Shown here one piece after another: positions 55,099 to 63,843 of a stretch of 64,000 nt of DNA. Made by a program: the position numbers and the translations under genes. A model generated the notes under the pieces. It saw nothing but the letters and a program-made list of their open reading frames with translations, was not told the DNA's origin and did no database searches. The stretch spans positions 62,001-126,000 of the forward strand of contig JAJRRC010000022.1 of NCBI GenBank assembly GCA_024279865.1, in the 5' to 3' direction. The DNA comes from Planctomycetota bacterium (GTDB lineage: Bacteria; Planctomycetota; Phycisphaerae; Phycisphaerales; Phycisphaeraceae). Position 1 is the first letter of the stretch. Each line of letters begins with the position of its first letter.

Positions 55099-56340
55099 AT
55101 GAACGATCCTCGGAATATTAAGAACGGTTTTTTGATTCCCTCTGAGGGATATTGCGATCAGCCTTATGTGGTAAAGACACCAGACGGTGCATGGTTGTGC
55201 GTGATGACCACGGGTCGTGGAATTGAAGGTGCGAAGGGGCAACACATTGTGTCCACCCGTAGCCGTGACCATGGCAGGACGTGGTCACGGCTGGTAGATA
55301 TTGAGCCTGCGGATGGTCCCGAAGCGTCGTGGGCGATGCCGGTGATAACGCCGACGGGTCGTGTTTATGTTTTCTACACTTACAATGCGGAGAATCGCCG
55401 CAAGGTTATTGCTGAGTACGAAGGAGGGCTTTGCGGGCGTGTTGACTCACTTGGTGAATACGCGTTTAAGTTTTCCGATGACGGCGGGCTGTCATGGTCA
55501 CATGATCGATACTTCATTCCCGTGCGCGAGATGGCCATTGATCGTCACAATGCGTATGGAGGCCGCGTGAAATTTTTCTGGGGAGTTGGAAAACCCATTG
55601 TCCATGATGGCACCGCGTTCTTTGGTTTTTCGAAGGTGGGTGGCTTTGGGGGGGAAGGCTTTTTTACATCGTCCCAAGCCTGTTTCATGCGAAGTGACAA
55701 TATCCTCACCGAGCCTGATCCGCAGAAAATCAAATGGGAAACCTTGCCGCAAGGCGACCACGGCCTACAGTCTCCCGACGGACCCGTTGCCGAGGAGCCG
55801 TCTCTCACGGCACTGAGCGACGGCTCTCTTTTCTGTACTTACCGTACGGTTGCCGGACACCCCTGTCACGCCTACTCGCGCGACAGCGGCGATACCTGGA
55901 CAGACCCGCAGTTCATGACCTGTTACCCCGGTGCAACGGCATTAAACAATCCTCGCGGACCCAACTTCGTGCGAAAACTCGAAAACGGACCCTACGCAGG
56001 CAGATACATCTACTGGTTCTACAATCACAACGGGCGAGGATACGAAGATGGAAGTCGGAATCCCGCATGGCTTCTCGGCGGTGTCGAACGGGACTCACCA
56101 GCAGGCAAGGTGATTCATTGGGGGCAGCCGGAAGTTGTCCTGTACGCCGACGAGTGGAAAACACACATCGGCTACCCGGACTTTATTGAGGAGGGAAGCC
56201 AGCTCTTCATCACAGAAACCCAGAAAAGCGAAGCACGCGTTCACAAAATCCCCGATAGGCTTTTGCGACGCCTGTGGGAAACACTCGCATCTGGACCGAA
56301 CGAAAATCCCACAAACGAATCCGCGACAAAAGCTGTTTGA
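55099..56340 (+). CDS. Sialidase/BNR-repeat-like exo-glycosidase
   Basis: A 413-residue six-bladed beta-propeller-type protein. Three Asp boxes (S-x-D-x-G-x-x-W) are seen: SRDHGRTW near residue 54, SDDGGLSW near 118 and SRDSGDTW near 258. An N-terminal GYCDQPYVVKTPDGAWLCV resembles the strand that carries the catalytic Arg in sialidases, but the full arginine triad cannot be verified by eye. No signal peptide. ATG at 55099 is chosen, 23 bp after the left direct repeat; the longer frame lies in the repeat. Its stop codon lies inside a 66-bp inverted repeat. It may act on sialylated or related glycans. Confidence 0.77.
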   Translation: MNDPRNIKNGFLIPSEGYCDQPYVVKTPDGAWLCVMTTGRGIEGAKGQHIVSTRSRDHGRTWSRLVDIEPADGPEASWAMPVITPTGRVYVFYTYNAENRRKVIAEYEGGLCGRVDSLGEYAFKFSDDGGLSWSHDRYFIPVREMAIDRHNAYGGRVKFFWGVGKPIVHDGTAFFGFSKVGGFGGEGFFTSSQACFMRSDNILTEPDPQKIKWETLPQGDHGLQSPDGPVAEEPSLTALSDGSLFCTYRTVAGHPCHAYSRDSGDTWTDPQFMTCYPGATALNNPRGPNFVRKLENGPYAGRYIYWFYNHNGRGYEDGSRNPAWLLGGVERDSPAGKVIHWGQPEVVLYADEWKTHIGYPDFIEEGSQLFITETQKSEARVHKIPDRLLRRLWETLASGPNENPTNESATKAV

Positions 56341-56400
56341 ACGCTTCAAACAAGTAGCCACATACACAAGCGAGCAGAAAAATTCAATCGTGATTGGTAT
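56335..56400. repeat. 66-bp inverted repeat, left copy
   Basis: Matches 61824-61889 in inverted orientation with about 8 differences in 66 bp. The outer end is the hairpin GTTTGAA-CGC-TTCAAAC. It overlaps the stop codon of the sialidase-like gene. Confidence 0.8.
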
Positions 56401-56448
56401 AAAAAAGTACGCAGAACAGCCACATGCACAAGCCTGCAATCCAGGCCT

Positions 56449-56576
56449 GCCAATCGGTCAATTGGTTCTTCAAAAAAACGTACTGCGATTCATGATACGC
56501 AAACGTGATACCAAAGACACCAAGGCAAAATACGAGAAAAACAAGGATGCAAGCGTAAAAGTGCATCACACGCTCT
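56449..56576. repeat. Long direct repeat, right copy
   Basis: GCCAATCGGTCAATTGGTTC begins this copy of 54972-55075, with about 24 extra bases near 56485 (TACTGCGATTCATGATACGC). Its end, CGCTCTA, supplies the stop codon of the GntR gene. Confidence 0.75.
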
Positions 56577-57753
56577 AATCGTTTCTGGTTTGAGGGGGCG
56601 CGATGGTTTGGCCTTGCACTTTTTGCATGGGCAGTTCAAGGACTTCGCCCCGAAGGCCATCTTCCCTGTGTGTGATTGCAAAAAATACGTTTTTAGCAAT
56701 CAAGCGAGCGTCCGGCCGCATCACCGAAATCTGCTTACCCAACGCCGCCACCACGCGTTCATTGGGACTGTCAAAACAAACCAACGAAACATCTTCTGGA
56801 ATAGACAGATCATGAAGCTGGCATCGCGTTGCCAATAAATTGACAGCCGCATTGAAGGTGCAAATCCAAGCCGTAATCTGTGTGGGATCAAGCGAAGGCT
56901 TTTCTATTTTATTGGTATAGCAAACAATCCCCTGTGGGTGAATCGGATGATTCAGCTCACTATGGGCATCAATAAACCCCATCAGTGATTGGCTAAAATC
57001 ACGATGATCCATGGAGTGATAAATAATTCCCACATGCCGATGCCCCATGCGAATAAACTGCTTGACTGCTTCACAAGCAGTTTGACGCAAAGCATCACAA
57101 AGATTCATCGCCAACGGAACAATAAACTTAGGCCCCGTCAAAATAATACGAACGCCCTGACTTGCTAGCTTGTTTAAATTCAATATCAAAGAGGTTTCAC
57201 GCGGGTCCATCGCCAGCACAGCCGTCTGGCCATCGGGTTCAATTTGAATCTCATCTGTGGGATGGCGTACTTCAATCGCCAAATCAAGTTCTTTGCCAAG
57301 CGAAGTAATTGCCTGCAAAACGCGAGAGGAATAAAACCCATCGGCCGTATCATCCCATGAGGCCAAAATAACGACCAGTCGCTTGATTTTCACAGACTTG
57401 CCCAACGGCGGAGAAACCGCGGGGGAAAGTGACACCCCGCGAGACAAATCAGGCGATGCCTCTGCCGAAGCGGGAAATTCACAGACAAAGCTGCCTTGGC
57501 CTCGCTGTCGCTTGATGTAGCCTTGTTCTTCGAGGTCTGCCATGGCACGCCGAATGGTATTACGGCTAGCGTTGTGCCTTACCACCAATTCACCCTCGGT
57601 GAAATACCGCTCGCCGGGCTTAAGACCCGCCTTTGTCAGATCCGCGAGGATTTTGTTGCGAACCGTGATATACAGCAACTGGCTGGGTTTTTGGCCAATT
57701 ACCTCGCCAGCCGCGGTACGGGATACAGATTGCTTAATCATCGTCCTACTCAC
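56575..57753 (-). CDS. GntR-family regulator with periplasmic-binding-protein-like domain
   Basis: A 392-residue regulator. Residues 25-95 hold a GntR winged helix (GELVVRHNASRNTIRRAMAD and GYIKRQRGQGSFVCEF). A linker rich in Ser/Pro follows, and then from about 120 a LacI-like sugar-binding domain: RLVVILASWDDTADGFYSSR, MGHRHVGIIYHSMDHRDFSQ. The GTG at 57753 has AAAGGG eight bases upstream and is preferred to the ATG at 57741. Divergent from the pseudopilin gene, so it probably controls that and the DUF4838 gene. Ligand probably a sugar (inferred). Confidence 0.87.
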   Translation of the reverse strand: MSRTMIKQSVSRTAAGEVIGQKPSQLLYITVRNKILADLTKAGLKPGERYFTEGELVVRHNASRNTIRRAMADLEEQGYIKRQRGQGSFVCEFPASAEASPDLSRGVSLSPAVSPPLGKSVKIKRLVVILASWDDTADGFYSSRVLQAITSLGKELDLAIEVRHPTDEIQIEPDGQTAVLAMDPRETSLILNLNKLASQGVRIILTGPKFIVPLAMNLCDALRQTACEAVKQFIRMGHRHVGIIYHSMDHRDFSQSLMGFIDAHSELNHPIHPQGIVCYTNKIEKPSLDPTQITAWICTFNAAVNLLATRCQLHDLSIPEDVSLVCFDSPNERVVAALGKQISVMRPDARLIAKNVFFAITHREDGLRGEVLELPMQKVQGQTIAPPQTRND

Positions 57754-57940
57754 AAAAAGAACCCTTTCAAATAGGCCGCAAAAGCAACCACCCCACTCGG
57801 GCCAACATGCCGACCATTGTAGCTACCACATTCTAGCATCTGAACCGACAAAGTAAATACAAATAAAGAACAACTTAGACCTCGCCCCCCAAAACAGCGA
57901 CCAACACCAACTATAAATCAATTAAAAATAGCAAGTTAAG

Positions 57941-57998
57941 AATATTTTAAAAATATACTACAATAATGATTGACTAGAGCATTTGGCATGATTATACT
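57941..57998 (+). promoter_or_regulatory. Sigma70-type promoter with AT-rich palindrome, pseudopilin gene
   Basis: TTGACT (57970-57975) and TATACT (57993-57998) are 17 bp apart. AATATTTTAAAAATAT (57941-57956) immediately upstream is almost perfectly palindromic and could be an UP element or a GntR operator. The 57754-58084 gap is otherwise AT-rich with no gene. Confidence 0.6.
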
Positions 57999-58084
57999 TT
58001 AAGTGTTCTTGATTTGGCCCGACAATGTTGTTTACTCGTACCGCTTCGCACATTCTCTATGTAGATAAAAATGGAGACCATCAC

Positions 58085-58831
58085 ATGCAGCACCTCTCAA
58101 ACGGCCACGCGAAATCACGCCAAGGCTTCACACTAATCGAGCTTCTGGTTGTCATATCAATTATCTCGATGCTTATCGCCATCCTGCTTCCTGCACTGGC
58201 CAGCGCCAGAGAAGCCTCCCAAGCGATCCTCTGCGGAACCAACCTCAAACAAATTGGGATCGCCTCAGCACAATACAACAATGACAACCACGGCCTATAC
58301 CCACAGCACTGGGGGGCAAGCCGCTGGTCGTGGCCCGGTGGAAGCACCGCATGGGACGGCTTTCTGGCTGATTACATGGGCTGGGGAGGACCCGGTTCGG
58401 TCCCCGGATTCTCAGAAGTCTTCCATTGCCCCACCGACAGGGATTACAACGCCAATGGGAATATCACCCACAAAAGCATCGCCAACAACGGACCCAAATC
58501 CTATGGCTACAACTTCATGCAGTTTTCCAGCAATCCCAATACCAATGGCTTTCGAGCTGGCGGCCAAGCCCTCACCGTCCAAAACGTTCGGCGACCCACC
58601 GAAGTCATCGTCATTGCAGATAGCAACGGCGGCAACATTACCTACACCTTTACAAGTTTCTACGCGACCCTATATGTCGAAGGACGTCACAACGGCGGAA
58701 AACTCAACCCCATCACCAACAAAATAGATACCGGAACCACCAACGCCCTCTTTGCCGACTCACACGTTGCCCGGTTCAAATCAACCTTCATCGATCAAAA
58801 CAGAACCCAATTCTGGCTGGCAGATCGCTGA
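58085..58831 (+). CDS. Planctomycete-type pseudopilin (prepilin N-terminal methylation domain)
   Basis: A 248-residue protein. [20 protein letters not shown] (residues 13-32) is a type IV prepilin N-terminus with cleavage after Gly15 and Phe as the methylated residue, then [13 protein letters not shown]. The C-terminal region contains [13 protein letters not shown], the H-x9-D-G-like part of the DUF1559-type family, and [15 protein letters not shown]. Cell-surface pseudopilins of this kind are abundant in Planctomycetota. ATG at 58085 has GGAG eight bases before; the longer frame is rejected. Upstream promoter visible. It may assemble with the PilT or type II secretion system, and sits beside glycan-degradation genes. 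Confidence 0.9.
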   Translation: MQHLSNGHAKSRQGFTLIELLVVISIISMLIAILLPALASAREASQAILCGTNLKQIGIASAQYNNDNHGLYPQHWGASRWSWPGGSTAWDGFLADYMGWGGPGSVPGFSEVFHCPTDRDYNANGNITHKSIANNGPKSYGYNFMQFSSNPNTNGFRAGGQALTVQNVRRPTEVIVIADSNGGNITYTFTSFYATLYVEGRHNGGKLNPITNKIDTGTTNALFADSHVARFKSTFIDQNRTQFWLADR

Positions 58832-58986
58832 TAAGACCGCCCCAGTGCCAGCCAATAATCCAGCCGTCAAATCATCAAAATAGATCACGCCTAGTTGCAG
58901 TGAACAATGCCATCGCAGTGATCCTCTGTGTCGCATTTCGGAACTGAGTTCACCACACTTATAGTCTATATCCAAGGAATCATCCC

Positions 58987-61803
58987 ATGAAGTATCTGGT
59001 AATATTGATAGCGGTGGCTTTTCTGACAACAGAAAGTATGTTGGAGGCCCAAGTAGTGGCCTTGGTTAAAGACGGGAAACCTCTTTTTGAGATTCTCTAC
59101 CCAGCCAACTCAGCACCATCTGGAGCTCGGATTTATCAACACAATCAGCCTAAAACCGGAAAAATCCTTGCAGGCATTCTCGCTGACTACATAGAGAAAA
59201 GCGTCGGCCAACGCCCCGGGGTGATTGCCGACGGGACCCCACGCCAAACGGGTCTGGCGATCCACTGTGGCATGACCGCCTATGCCCGGGGGCTTGGACT
59301 ACCTCTGGGCACCTTTGATAGTGATGAATTCGTCATTGCGTTCCCGGATCGTCACAACATCGTCATTGCCGGCAAATATCAAGACGGCATCGAATGGGGC
59401 ACTTATGAATTTCTGGAGCGGTATTTCGGCGTTCGTTGGCTCTTCGGAGGTGAACTGGGCGAACATGTTCCGACACATATCAATCTGAACATTCCCACAG
59501 AACAGGTTCGGGAGAAGCCTGTTTTTTTGAGTCGCGCGATTTCCTTTAACAACAGTCGTAAAGAATTAACCCAATGGGCCAAACGCCATCGCATTCGCAG
59601 GCGCCTTCCATTTAGCCACAATCTGGGCGTACTTTTGGCACCTCGAAAATACTTTGATACAAACCCTGAATTTTACCCCGTCTTGAACGGCCAGCGTATC
59701 AAACCCGCAAGCCTGATCGCCTGGCAGCCGTGCTTCACCGCACCGGGGATTGCTCAGAAGGCGGCTGCGAACATCATCCAATATTTCAAGACCCACCCAG
59801 ATACATTTTCCTATTCTCTTGGTCTCAATGACAACGGTGGACACTGCGAATGTGATGCCTGCCTGGAAGTAGATGGCGATACCATCAACGCCATTGGCAG
59901 GCCAGATCGCAGTCGCAGTTATTATCGTTTTTGTACTGAAGTGGCAGATCGGGTCACTGCTGCGTTACCTGGCCGTCCATTGAAAATCGGCGTGATCGCC
60001 TATGCCAATGCGGTGGACTTTCCAGAGGGTGAGCAGATCAGCCCGAACATTGTGCCATATTTAACCACCGATGGCATGCGTTGGCTCGACAGAGGCATTG
60101 CCTCATACGAGCAGGACCAGCTCAAGCGTTGGAAGAATGCGGTTCACGAGGTGGGAGTCTACGATTACATTTACGGCGGCCTCTATGCGTTGCCACGAAT
60201 CTACTTCCACCACATGTCAAACTACCTTCGCACCTACCAGTCGCTGGGGGTAAAACATTATTATGCCGAAGCCTATATCCACAAGAACTTCTATGAGGGA
60301 CCGAAGTATTATCTGGCGATGAAGCTACTTTGGAACCCGGATCGTTCCCCAGACCAGATTCTCAAGGATTGGTATGAATCTGCGGTTGGGCCTGAGGCTG
60401 CCTCGAGTGTTGAAGCCTATTTCGGTTTATGGGAAGACTTCTGGACACATCGTATTCCCAAGGGGACATGGTTTAACAAGTCCAAAAGCAAAACCTATCT
60501 CAACTATATTTCCACCGGCTATTACGATGACATCGAAAATGCGGATTTTGTCAAAATGGAGGTATTGCTTCGCAAGGCCTTTGAGCAGGCCGACAGCGAT
60601 CCTGGCCGCGAGCGGATCACGCTTTGGCTTGACGGGTTGTTAAAGTCCAAAGCCATCGTCATGTCCCGTAAAAAGTACCAACACATCAATTCACCTGCGT
60701 TTGAGTCTGCGGTGGACCGTGTTGTATTCAGCGATGACTTCCATGCATCCGTCAAATTCGGGAACGATGCTCCCAAAGCCACTTGGGGCACATGGAAGAA
60801 CCAGGCCAGTTTCGCCACATTTTCACTGGACCCGAAGTTCGGACACAAAGCCCCCGGCAGCCTCTTGATTGACAAGTCCGGCGACCGCCATCAGCCCACC
60901 CCCGCCAATGCGGTGTTTATGCGTCAAATACCCGTAAAACCAGGCACTTCATGTCGCCTGACCGTCTGGGTCCATACGCAGGACATTGATCCGAAAACCG
61001 ATCCGAAATCAAAAGTCAAAATGACCGTCCGCTGGCGTGAAAAAGACCTGCGAACGTGGGTTTATTATTCAGGGCTGGCCTTTGAAAAATCTTTGGCGAT
61101 CAAAACCGATGGCTTATGGCAAAAGCTGGAAATGATCGTTCCTGTGCCTGACTTGAAAAATATCCATTACGCAACCATTCTCCTCGCAAGCGATGCCCGA
61201 GGCGGCAAGATTCACTTTGATGATTTCGAAATGACCGAGGTCAAAGACAACACGTCCATCTCCCAACGAAACCAATTGATGGACCAGATCGAAGCAAAAC
61301 TCAAAAGCGGTGAAATAACCAACCTCGCTCCGCATCATAGCTTTGAAAATATTTCCGAATTAAAGCAGACAGGCTACTCCGTCTGGCCTCCGAAGATTCG
61401 CCCCAGTGCCACGCTCAAAAAAGACGCCAGCAGCGATGGGGACCAATGCGTTGAATTCAAGAATGTTCCCGTGGCTGGCAGTATCAATCGGTTTTTCCAC
61501 AAGGTAAACCCGGGTGAAAAATATTATGTCGCCATCGATGCTCAAAGGGTGCAAGGCAGTCGCTATTCGCTAAGCATCGGCTGGCGGGACACGAAAAGCT
61601 TTTTCCCCAAGGACTCCCCGCACAGAAGGTCTTTCCAACCGGGGCTGACCCAAGACAGTCAATGGCAGACGATCCGCGCAATTGTCACCGTTCCGCCCAA
61701 CGCGGCGGTCCTTGTTTTTGCAGCTTCGGTACAACCATCGCCAGGTGACAATGATGTCGTCCTTTTCGATAACTTCCGGGTATGTCGGCTAAAAGAAGAA
61801 TAG
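58987..61803 (+). CDS. DUF4838 glycoside-hydrolase-like protein with C-terminal carbohydrate-binding modules
   Basis: A 938-residue exported protein. A signal peptide (MKYLVILIAVAFLTTESM, cut after EA) is followed by a GH20/GH67-like beta region, containing GKYQDGIEWGTYEFLERYFG and RWLFGGELGEHVP, and then the DUF4838 domain with SLGLNDNGGHCECDAC near residue 278 and IGVIAYANAVDFPEGEQISP. Two jelly-roll-like domains (about 580-760 and 780-938) resemble carbohydrate-binding modules. AAGGA precedes the ATG at 58987. It lies downstream of the pseudopilin and GntR genes. Probably acts on complex glycans or uronic acids; the activity has not been tested. Confidence 0.85.
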   Translation: MKYLVILIAVAFLTTESMLEAQVVALVKDGKPLFEILYPANSAPSGARIYQHNQPKTGKILAGILADYIEKSVGQRPGVIADGTPRQTGLAIHCGMTAYARGLGLPLGTFDSDEFVIAFPDRHNIVIAGKYQDGIEWGTYEFLERYFGVRWLFGGELGEHVPTHINLNIPTEQVREKPVFLSRAISFNNSRKELTQWAKRHRIRRRLPFSHNLGVLLAPRKYFDTNPEFYPVLNGQRIKPASLIAWQPCFTAPGIAQKAAANIIQYFKTHPDTFSYSLGLNDNGGHCECDACLEVDGDTINAIGRPDRSRSYYRFCTEVADRVTAALPGRPLKIGVIAYANAVDFPEGEQISPNIVPYLTTDGMRWLDRGIASYEQDQLKRWKNAVHEVGVYDYIYGGLYALPRIYFHHMSNYLRTYQSLGVKHYYAEAYIHKNFYEGPKYYLAMKLLWNPDRSPDQILKDWYESAVGPEAASSVEAYFGLWEDFWTHRIPKGTWFNKSKSKTYLNYISTGYYDDIENADFVKMEVLLRKAFEQADSDPGRERITLWLDGLLKSKAIVMSRKKYQHINSPAFESAVDRVVFSDDFHASVKFGNDAPKATWGTWKNQASFATFSLDPKFGHKAPGSLLIDKSGDRHQPTPANAVFMRQIPVKPGTSCRLTVWVHTQDIDPKTDPKSKVKMTVRWREKDLRTWVYYSGLAFEKSLAIKTDGLWQKLEMIVPVPDLKNIHYATILLASDARGGKIHFDDFEMTEVKDNTSISQRNQLMDQIEAKLKSGEITNLAPHHSFENISELKQTGYSVWPPKIRPSATLKKDASSDGDQCVEFKNVPVAGSINRFFHKVNPGEKYYVAIDAQRVQGSRYSLSIGWRDTKSFFPKDSPHRRSFQPGLTQDSQWQTIRAIVTVPPNAAVLVFAASVQPSPGDNDVVLFDNFRVCRLKEE

Positions 61804-61823
61804 GCCTCAAATAATATCCAAAT

Positions 61824-61889
61824 ATACCAATCGCGATTGAGTTTTTCCGATCACTTGTGTACGTGGCTGCTTGTTTGAAGCGTTCAAAC
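61824..61889. repeat. 66-bp inverted repeat, right copy
   Basis: ATACCAATCGCGATTGAGTT starts this copy, ending with the hairpin GTTTGAA-GCG-TTCAAAC. It pairs with 56335-56400 and lies 20 bp after the DUF4838 stop. The remaining 61890-62082 sequence has no gene. Confidence 0.8.
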
Positions 61890-62082
61890 GACTTTCCTCG
61901 CGGGACTTTTCATACCCGATGGATATACTTGAAACATGGAGAATCTGACATGACTGTTGTTAATCGTCACATCCGTTCGTATTCCTTTATTCTACAATAC
62001 GTTGTAGTGTTTTTTTGAATAGTTAACGGGACAGTAGTGACTCGAAAACAATAAGCATTAGAAAGCAACGAAAACCGGGCAC

Positions 62083-62117
62083 GGTTGCGACCATGCAATC
62101 ATTACATGATCGCAACC
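62083..62117 (-). terminator. Hairpin downstream of the reductase operon
   Basis: GGTTGCGACCATG (62083-62095) pairs with CATGATCGCAACC (62105-62117) around a 9-base loop. It lies 34 bp after the reductase stop on the minus strand. There is no strong T-tract, so terminator function is probable, not certain. Confidence 0.5.
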
Positions 62118-62150
62118 CCCGGCCCCCGGCCCCTAGACCTTCACTTCAAC

Positions 62151-63833
62151 TCAATACACATCACGCTGATACCGACCGGTTTTTTGTAGTTCATCAATGT
62201 AATTCTTCGTGGCCTGCTCATCGAGACCGCCCTCTTGAGAAACAACCTGATGCAACGCTTGATCCACGTCCCGCCCCATCTGGCGTGCATCACCACAAAC
62301 ATACAAATGAGCACCTTGTTCGAGCCAGTGCCATAACGGCGTAGCCTGTTCGAGCATGCGGTGTTGAACGTAAATCTTTTCTTTTTGATCGCGTGAAAAA
62401 GCAACGTCCAGCCGAGTCAATACATTTTTTTCTTGGTATTGAAGCAATTCACGTTCATACAAAAAATCCGTCTCACGTCGCTGATCCCCAAAGAAAAGCC
62501 AATTCCCCCCCCCGGAAGTTTTGGATACGTCTCCCCCGGCCCCCCCGGTTCCCCTGACTCCCCTGACTCCCCTGACTCCGGGGGGGCCGGGGGGCGTTTC
62601 CAAGGTCGATCTTTCCTGTAAAAAGGCACGAAAAGGTGCAATGCCTGTCCCGGCTCCGATCATGATGACCCCTGCGATTGGATCTCTTGGCAAGGCAAAG
62701 TTGTGAGCCTTCTGTACAAAAACTTTCACCGCTTCTCCGGGTTCAATCCGACGGGTCAAATAGTTCGAGGCCACCCCTTGCCGCTGGCGACCGCCGGATT
62801 CATAACACACCACGCCCACCGTGAGATGAACCTCTTGCGGATACACCTTGGGCGAAGACGCAATGGAATACAAACGTGGCTGAAGCATTGGCAAAATTGC
62901 AAGCAAAGTCTCCACCTCCGGACGGACAGCAGGATAGCGTTCGAGTAAATCCAAAAGCTCCATCTCAGCCAAAGCCTCGTCATCTTCTGCCAAGGCTTGG
63001 AGTTCTGCCTTGACCGAAGCATCGGTCGCATGTTGAGCAAGCAAAGTGACCACATCCTCCTCCAATGCAGTGACCATGCAATGACAACGCAAAACTTCTT
63101 CCAGCAACATTGGTTCATTGCCAAAAGACACTTGCATCTGAGCGTCAAGGTCTAGTTGCTCCAAAATTTGAGAGATCAGCAGGGGATCATTTTGCGGACA
63201 AACGCCCAAGCTGTCGCCTGCTTCGTAGACTAGCCCGCTGTCCGCCAAGTCCAAAGCGACGAATCGGGTGTCCTTGGCAGAACCTTTGCCATTGAGTTTT
63301 TTAACGGTTAATAAGGGAGCGTCAAATAGCTGTGGTCCGTTGTCCTTGAGAACCTTTGCCGATTCAATTTCGCTTTCATCCAAAGCGGGTGCATTTTCTT
63401 TCACCATTTTTTTAAGTGCTTTGGAAGTTTCGGTTCCGCCGGGAGCGCATCGGGTCAAACTTTTTTCGGTCCCCTCAGCAATCGCCGCCGCATAGGTTTC
63501 GCATTGATACCCACATGCCCCACAATCCAACTGCGCCATGGCAGCCATCATCTGCAAGGAGACCGTTCGATCCTTGGCCAGTTCCAATCGCTCGGCCAAT
63601 TCCAATGAACCATCATGCCAAGGATGCGATTCTTCCTCAGGGGGGGCCTCTAAAACAGCAGTCCCTCCCAAATGGTCGGAGGTCATTCCGGGGGCTATTC
63701 CGGGGGCTATTCCGGGGGCACTTCCGGGGGCACTTCCGGGGGGGGGGATGAGGCCGGCAAAGAAGCCGTTGAGCCAAGCTCTTTGCTGGGGGTCAAATGG
63801 AGCGGATTCGGGAATGATTGGAGATTGCATCAC
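62151..63833 (-). CDS. Sulfite/nitrite reductase flavoprotein-like subunit with N-terminal Fe-S domain
   Basis: A 560-residue CysJ-related reductase without the flavodoxin domain. Instead, residues 95-135 form a [4Fe-4S]-type domain (LDCGACGYQCETY and CAPGG; Cys104, 107, 111 and 129). An FAD-binding domain (YSIASSPKVYPQEVHLTVGV, with RLYS near residue 318) and a ferredoxin-NADP-reductase nucleotide domain (MIGAGTGIAPFRAFLQE and FFGDQRRETDFLY) follow. The C-terminus ends GRYQRDVY, as in CysJ. Two repeat-encoded insertions break it: residues 31-50 (PGSA/PGIA units) and about 409-444 (GVR repeats). It probably supplies electrons to the reductase encoded just upstream (10-bp gap). Confidence 0.84.
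   Translation of the reverse strand: MMQSPIIPESAPFDPQQRAWLNGFFAGLIPPPGSAPGSAPGIAPGIAPGMTSDHLGGTAVLEAPPEEESHPWHDGSLELAERLELAKDRTVSLQMMAAMAQLDCGACGYQCETYAAAIAEGTEKSLTRCAPGGTETSKALKKMVKENAPALDESEIESAKVLKDNGPQLFDAPLLTVKKLNGKGSAKDTRFVALDLADSGLVYEAGDSLGVCPQNDPLLISQILEQLDLDAQMQVSFGNEPMLLEEVLRCHCMVTALEEDVVTLLAQHATDASVKAELQALAEDDEALAEMELLDLLERYPAVRPEVETLLAILPMLQPRLYSIASSPKVYPQEVHLTVGVVCYESGGRQRQGVASNYLTRRIEPGEAVKVFVQKAHNFALPRDPIAGVIMIGAGTGIAPFRAFLQERSTLETPPGPPGVRGVRGVRGTGGAGGDVSKTSGGGNWLFFGDQRRETDFLYERELLQYQEKNVLTRLDVAFSRDQKEKIYVQHRMLEQATPLWHWLEQGAHLYVCGDARQMGRDVDQALHQVVSQEGGLDEQATKNYIDELQKTGRYQRDVY
62504..62597 (-). repeat. GC-rich and 9-bp repeat insertion, reductase domain loop
   Basis: On the coding strand, GGAGTCAGG is repeated three times (encoding GVR), flanked by G/C-rich stretches giving GPPG and GGAGG and by a CCCCCGGAAG-family edge. 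The encoded loop is collagen-like (Gly-x-y). It lies between the FAD and NADP binding halves. Confidence 0.7.
63685..63749 (-). repeat. 12-bp minisatellite in the reductase N-terminus
   Basis: Five units of 12 bp (CCCCCGGAAGTG twice, CCCCCGGAATAG twice and CCCCCGGAATGA) encode PGSA, PGSA, PGIA, PGIA and PGM. It is the longest perfect in-frame array of the family. Confidence 0.8.
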
Positions 63834-63843
63834 AATCTTTCTT

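Noticed and set aside
54943-55272. Long N-terminal extension of the SMUG1 gene
   Set aside because: The added 110 residues run through the direct repeat and into the opposing sialidase-like gene; the domain begins normally at 54942.
56384-56569. A 61-residue minus-strand hydrophobic frame
   Set aside because: It is read out of the long direct repeat; a related frame appears in the other copy as an extension of the SMUG1 frame. Similarity reflects the DNA repeat, and no start signal is seen.
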